Shown in pieces: positions 58,955 to 64,000 of a DNA stretch of 64,000 bases (the stretch's first letter is position 1; each line of letters opens with the position of its first letter). Below the pieces are notes generated by a model, which did not search any database, was not told the DNA's origin, and saw only the letters and a list, made by a program, of their open reading frames with translations. Made by a program: the position numbers and the translations under genes. Origin of the DNA: Elephas maximus indicus (Eukaryota > Chordata > Mammalia > Proboscidea > Elephantidae); the NCBI RefSeq assembly GCF_024166365.1, contig NC_064819.1, forward strand, positions 9,498,501 to 9,562,500, in the 5' to 3' direction.

Positions 58955-59138
58955 AGTGTGATTGCTCCATAGGATTTTCTTGACTATAATCTTTCTGGAA
59001 GACTGCCAGATATTTTTTTAGTGGCCCTACTAGGTGGATTCCAACCATCGACCTTTAGGTTAGTAATCGAAGGCAAGCCATTTGTGCCACTGATGAGTCA
59101 GAATTGACTCCACAGCAAGGGGCTTTGTTTTTTGGTGT
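58955..59138 (-). mobile_element. Rearranged AfroSINE-like fragments
   Basis: Minus-strand head part (attccaaccatcgacctttag) followed by a + strand tail (gatgagtcagaattgactcc). An inversion or two partial copies. Confidence 0.6.
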
Positions 59139-59180
59139 GTGTATATATATACATGTTTGTGTGTGTGTGTGTGTGTATAC
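59139..59180. repeat. (TG)n / (TA)n microsatellite
   Basis: gtgtgtatatatatacatgt then a TG run, directly before the RTE 5' end. Confidence 0.9.
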
Positions 59181-62100
59181 ACCCCATGCGTCTGTCAGTC
59201 TGTTGTACTGTGGGGACTTGCATGTTGCTATGAGGCTGGAAGCTATGTCACCAAATAACAGCAGTGTCACCCATCATGGACAGGTTTTAGCTGAGCTTCT
59301 AGACTAAGACAGGCTAGGAAGAAGGACTTGGTGGTCTACTTCTAAAAATAATTAGCCAGTGAAAATCTTATGAATATTAGTAGAACACTGTCTGATATAG
59401 TGCCGGAAGATGAGCCCCTCAGGTTGGAAGGCATTTGAAAGACAACTGGGGAAGAGGTGCCTCCTCAAAATAAAGTTGACCTTAATGACCTAGATGGAGT
59501 CAAGTTTTCGGGACCTTTATTTGGCATGACTCAAAATGAGAAGAAACAGCTGCAAATATCCATTAATAATCAGAACATGGAATGTATGAAGTATGAATCT
59601 AGGAAAACTGGAAACTGTCAAAAATGAAAAGGAATGCATAAACATCAATATGCTAGGCATTAGAGAGCTAAAAGGCACTGGTATTGGTCATTTTGAATCA
59701 GACAATCATATGGTCTACTACGCCAGGAACAACAACTTGAAGAGGAATGGCGTTGCAGTCATCATCAAAAAGAACATTTTAAAATCTATCCTGAAGTACA
59801 ATGCTGTCAGTGATAGGATAATATCCATATGCCTACCAGGAAGACCAGTTAATATGGCTATTATTCAAATTTATGCACCTACCACTAAGGCCAAAGATGA
59901 AGAAATTGGAAGATTTTTACCAGCTTCTGCAGTCTGAAATTGATCGAACATGCAATCAGGATGCATTGATAATTACTAGTAATTGGAATGCAAAAGTTGG
60001 AAACAAAGAAGGATCAGTAGTTGGAAAATATGGCCTTGGTGATAGAAACAATGCTGGAGATCTCACGATAGAATTTTGCGATACCAACAACTTCTTCATT
60101 GCAAATACCTTTTTTCACCAACATAAATGGTAACTATATACACGTGGACCTTGATGGATGGGATACACAGGAATCAAATTGACTACATCTATGGAAAGAG
60201 ACAATGGAAAAGCTCAACATCATCAGTCAGAACAAGGCCAGGGGCCAACTGCAGAACAGATCATCAATTGCTCATATACAAGTTCAAGTTGAAACACAAG
60301 AAAATTAGAACAAGTCGACGAGAGCTGAAGTACACCCTTGAGTATTATCCCACCTGAATTTAGAGGCCAACTCAAGAAAAGATTTGACACATTGAACACT
60401 AGTGATCGAAGACCAGACGAGTTGTGGAATGACATCAAGGATATCAAACATGAAGAAAGGGGTCATTAAAAAGACAAGAAAGAAAGAAAAGGTCAAAATG
60501 GATGTCAGAATAGTCTCTGTAACTTGCTCTTGAAAGTCGAGTAACTAAAGCAAAAGGAAGACATGATGAAGTAAAAGAGTTGAACAGAAGATTTTAAAGG
60601 GCAACTCAAGAAGACAAGGTATTATAATGAAATGTGCAAAGACCTGGAGATAGAAAACCAAAAGGGAAGAACACGCTAGGCATTTGTTCAGCTGAAGGAA
60701 CTGAAGGAAAAATTCAAACCTCAAGTTGCAATAGTGAAGGATTCTATGGGCAAAATACCGAACAACACAGGAAGCATCAAAAGAAGATGGAAGGAATACA
60801 CAGAATCACTGTACCAAAAGGAACTGGTCAATGTTCAACCATTTCAGGAGGGAGCATATGATCAGCAATCGATGGTACTGAAGGAAGAAGTCCAAGCTGC
60901 ACTGAAGGCACTGGCGAAAAACAAGGCTCTGGGAATAGACGGAATACCAACCAAGATGTTTCAACAAACAGATGCAGCGTTGGAAGTGCTTACTCATCTA
61001 TGCCAAGAAATTTGGAAGAGCACAACATGGCCACTGACTGGAAGAGACCCATATTTATGCTTATTCCCAAGAAAGGTGATCCAACTGAATGTGGAAATTA
61101 TTGAACAATATTATTAATATCACATGCAAGTAAACTTTTGCTAAAGACCACTCAAAAGCAACCACAGCAATATATTCACAGGGAACTCCCAGAAATTCAG
61201 GCTGGTTTCAGAAGAGGACGTGGAACCAGGGATATGATTGCTGATGTCAGACGGATCCCAGCTGAAAGCAGAGGATACCAGAAAGATGTTTATCTGTTTT
61301 ATTGACTATGCAAAGGTATTGGACTGTGTGGGTCATAACATGAATAACATTGGGAAGAATGGGAATTCCAGAACACTAAGGAACCTGTACACAGATCAAG
61401 AGGCAGTCGTTTGAAGAGAACAAGGGGATGCTGTGTGGTTTAAAGTCAGGAAAGGTGAGCGTCAAGGTTGTATTCTTTCACCATATTTATTCAACCCATA
61501 TGTTGAGTAACTAATCCGAGAAGCTGGACTATATGAAGAAGAACGGGGCATGAGGATTGGAGGAAGACTAATTAACAACCTGCGTTATGCAGATGACACA
61601 ACCTTGCTTGCTGAAAGTGAAGAGGGCTTGAAGCACTTACTGATGAAGATCAAAAGCCACAGCCTTCAGTATGGATTATGCCCAACATAAAACAAAAATC
61701 CTCACAACTGGACCAATAAGCAACATCATGATAAACAGGGAAAAGATTTAAGTTGTCACAGATTTCATTCTACTTGGATCCACAATCAATACCCATGGAA
61801 GCTGCAGTCAAGAAATCAAATGACACATTGCATTGGGCAAATCTGCTGCAAAGGACCTCTTTAAAGTGTTGAAAAGCAAAGATGTCACCTTGAAGACTAA
61901 GGTACACCTAACCCAAGCCACAGTGTTTTCAATCATCTCATATGCATGCAAAAGCTGGACGATGAATAAGAAAGACCAAAGAACTGACACCTTTGAATTG
62001 TGGTGTTGGTGAAGAATGCTGAATACATCATGGACTGCCAGGAAAAGTAACAAATCTGTCTTAGAAGTACAACCAGAATGCTCCTTAGAAGTAAAGAACG

Positions 62101-62350
62101 GGAGACTATGTCTCACATACTTTGAACATGTTATCAGGAGGAGTAAGTCCCTGGAGAAGAACATCCTGCTTGGTAAAGTAGAGGGTCAGCAAAAAAAAAA
62201 GGAAGACCCTTAATGAGATGGACTCACACAATGGCTGCAACAATGGGCTCAAGCACAATGACTGTCAGTATGGTGCAGGACTGGGCAGTGGTTCGTTCTG
62301 CTGTACATAGGGTTGCTGTGAGTCAGAACCAACTCGATGGCAGCTAACAA
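59181..62350 (+). mobile_element. Nearly full-length RTE-type LINE (BovB-like), broken
   Basis: A 3.2-kb element with 5' region (cccatgcgtctgtcagtctg), endonuclease, RT and a short 3' tail ending gatggcagctaacaacaa. Endonuclease words include RNGVAVIIKK, IIQIYAPTTKAK and NWNAKVGNKEGS; RT words include KNKALGIDGIPTKMF, with the catalytic YADD at 61586-61597 (RYADDTTLLAESEEGLKHLL). Stops and frameshifts (for example near 59935, 60130 and 61117) make it inactive. Its tail matches the AfroSINE tail, as expected of the LINE that moves the SINE. Confidence 0.92.
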
Positions 62351-62357
62351 CAATATG

Positions 62358-62397
62358 TGTGTGTGTGTACATGTACTTGTACATGTACACACACACA
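62358..62397. repeat. Perfect inverted repeat in TG/CA microsatellite
   Basis: A 19-base arm (62358-62376, ends gtacatgtac), a 2-base spacer tt, and its exact complement (62379-62397). Lies in the repeat tail of the RTE element. Confidence 0.9.
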
Positions 62398-62415
62398 TAC
62401 ACACACACATACACA

Positions 62416-62583
62416 CAAGGTTAATGCACTTGGTTGCTAACCAAAAGGTTGGTTACCCTGAGGCACCTAAGAAGAAAGGCCTGGCAATCTATTTCCAAAA
62501 ATCAATCATTGAAAACCCTACGAAGCATAGTTCTGCTCTGATACGCATAGGGTCACCATGTGTTGGAACCAAAAGCAACTGGA
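62416..62583 (+). mobile_element. AfroSINE (long form with RTE-like inner segment)
   Basis: ttggttgctaaccaaaaggt, then agaaaggcctggcaatctat, then gggtcaccatgtgttggaac. Confidence 0.83.
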
Positions 62584-62924
62584 GATATATATGATATGTA
62601 TATATATGACTTGGGGAAAGTGGAGGTTTCAAGTCTGGCAGAAAATGTCTGTCACCACTCCCAAGAGGACATTCACAGAGCATTTGGGACGCCCAGGAAA
62701 CCTGTCCCTTGGGCTTAAGTGAAAGTGAGGGGTCTAAAAGCAGAAAAAACAGGGAGGGAAGAAGTTTAGAAAAGAGGTCAGAGACCAGGTGAAAACGAAA
62801 AAGTACTTCTGAAGGCCCAGAAGATACCAAACTTCTCTAGGAGCTAGAACAGGGATAGAGATTCAGGAAAAATACCTCAGAGAATTAGAAAAAAAAACCG
62901 TGAATGCATTATGGCATAAATATC
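62584..62924. other. No gene seen
   Basis: Unique sequence after a short tatata run. The minus-strand 113-codon open frame over it includes SINE sequence and is not convincing. Confidence 0.5.
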
Positions 62925-63080
62925 TTGAAATCAGACCTGCATTTCTGCCCACCGCTATTTACTAGCTGTGAGGTTGTCTATAAAAGTCACCCACCTCATC
63001 TGCCCTAGTTAGCTCAGGAGTAAGGAGGATCAATAAAGTGTGTGTAAAAACACTGCAGACTGTAAAGCACTATAAAAATG
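62925..63080 (+). mobile_element. MIR SINE
   Basis: ttgaaatcagacctgcattt ... ctatttactagctgtgaggt ... ctgtaaagcactataaaaat. Confidence 0.7.
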
Positions 63081-63194
63081 TATGCTAGTGTGAGAAAAAA
63101 ATCAATAAAAACTCTAAAGTAGCACACTCTGTGTTAGGTATTTGTGAACTCTTAAATAGTCTGTACTCAAATAATCCTTAGCAATTACAATAAG

Positions 63195-63345
63195 CCTATC
63201 CCAGAGGCTCCTTGGAAGAAAAGCCTGAAAATCTACTTCCAAAAAACCAGCCACTGAAAATCCTATGGCGTACACTTCTACTCTGACACACGTGTGGTCA
63301 CGAGTTGGAATCAACTCGATGGCAACTGGTTTGGTTTTGGTTTTA
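63195..63345 (+). mobile_element. AfroSINE, 5'-truncated long form
   Basis: ttggaagaaaagcctgaaaa ... atcaactcgatggcaactgg ... T-rich end; the tRNA-like head is missing. Confidence 0.85.
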
Positions 63346-63802
63346 ACTGTCAATACAATATTCGAAAAGCTTGGCGGCTTTGTGGAAAATAAACTATGAA
63401 GAACACACAGAGCAGGGTTGGGGGACGCTCCATTCCTGAGACCAAATTCCCTGCCCGGCTGCCAAGGGAGGGCAGGGAAGATAGGAGCAACTAGCAAGCA
63501 GGCAGCACACCCCTCCGGTCACCATCACTGGGCCTTTGGCTCCCTGTGCAGGTAAGTTGGCCCAGGGTGGCATGACGGTCTTATAAAATTATCTTCCAAA
63601 AATAAAAACAAAGAAAAAAAATTATCTTCCACCTCAACAAGAAGTTTCATAATGAGTTATTTAAACAACTTGTTCATTATCTTGGTTATGATTACCCAAA
63701 GAAAAATAACAGTCATAGTCAAAAACACAGGGAGCATCCACAGGGCAGTAGCTGCATTTCATTTCCATTGATAAGAAATTGGTTTGTCAAATATGGATCC
63801 TC
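63346..63802. other. No gene seen
   Basis: Unique sequence. A perfect donor-like caggtaagttgg at about 63549-63560 has no supporting exon. Confidence 0.5.
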
Positions 63803-64000
63803 GGGGGGGGGGGGCAAGATGGTGTAGTCAATGCTTCCTGTAGTCTCTCTTACAACAAAGACCTGAAAAAACAAGTAAATCAATTATACATAACAGTCTA
63901 GGAGCCCTGAACATCAAAGATGAAGTTGAGGGGTCAGACTGAGCAGCAGGGGGTGGGAGAGACAGTTCAGGAGAAGAGAGGATTTGCGCAAGGCTGGATA
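63803..64000 (+). mobile_element. Start of an L1, continues past the window
   Basis: A run of 12 G then caagatggtgtagtcaatgc and cttacaacaaagacctgaaa, matching the 5' end of the L1 at 41778. CAAGATGG is the YY1-like motif. Confidence 0.88.

Noticed and set aside
59593..61117. Open frames with endonuclease and RT words that might be a domesticated gene
   Set aside because: They belong to one RTE element with frameshifts and stops; no intact frame remains.
1552..63345. tRNA genes suggested by box A and box B sequences
   Set aside because: All are tRNA-like heads of AfroSINEs, with SINE bodies and tails and no cloverleaf that I could complete.
63535..63560. Perfect donor-like caggtaagt on + strand
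   Set aside because: No acceptor-bounded open frame or known gene precedes it; single splice sites are common by chance.

Overview
The window is vertebrate nuclear DNA from an afrotherian mammal, most likely an elephant or close relative. The evidence is about 35 copies of the tRNA-headed AfroSINE, both short and long forms and on both strands, together with an RTE-type LINE whose 3' tail matches the SINE tail, and a lineage of L1 elements with a distinctive long 3' UTR. Ancient MIR, L2, L1 and DNA-transposon fragments fill much of the rest. There are no bacterial-type operons, CRISPR arrays or confident RNA genes.

One host protein gene is clear: UPK1B (uroplakin-1b, a tetraspanin), on the + strand. 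Seven coding exons at 23943-24011, 24993-25193, 27803-27877, 28893-29015, 35934-36113, 49696-49779 and 52851-52901 join without any frame change into a 260-residue protein. A 3' UTR of about 0.9 kb follows, with a polyadenylation signal at 53791. All coding introns are phase 0. The non-coding first exon and promoter are not proven. A CpG-richer stretch with a good splice donor near 7.7-7.9 kb is the best candidate.

Layout: 0-7.5 kb is repeats, including a nested L1, LTR-like and L1 stack at 2.2-4.45 kb. 7.5-9 kb is mostly unique and includes the candidate promoter. 9-19 kb is mixed unique sequence, MIRs, AfroSINEs, a degraded processed pseudogene (13.3-13.8 kb) and a 0.4-kb duplication (16.7 and 17.9 kb). 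19.3-23 kb holds L1 pieces, including an unusual L1 with only its 5' end, lying in antisense about 1 kb before the first UPK1B coding exon. 23.9-53.8 kb is UPK1B, whose 13.6-kb sixth coding intron contains a complete 7.55-kb sense L1. 53.8-64 kb is intergenic, with a nearly full-length but broken RTE element (59.2-62.35 kb) and the start of another L1 at the right edge.

The most interesting observations are these. (1) An 84-nt, phase-0 candidate cassette exon lies in UPK1B intron 6. (2) The window shows an internally consistent RTE family: autonomous element, internally deleted derivative, and tRNA-headed SINE carrying RTE 5' and 3' segments. This parallels the ruminant Bov-B / Bov-A / Bov-tA set. 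(3) An L1 insertion has a target-site duplication but only the L1 5' end. (4) Three AfroSINEs sit in the same target site. I see no wholly new biological system; these are leads, not proofs.
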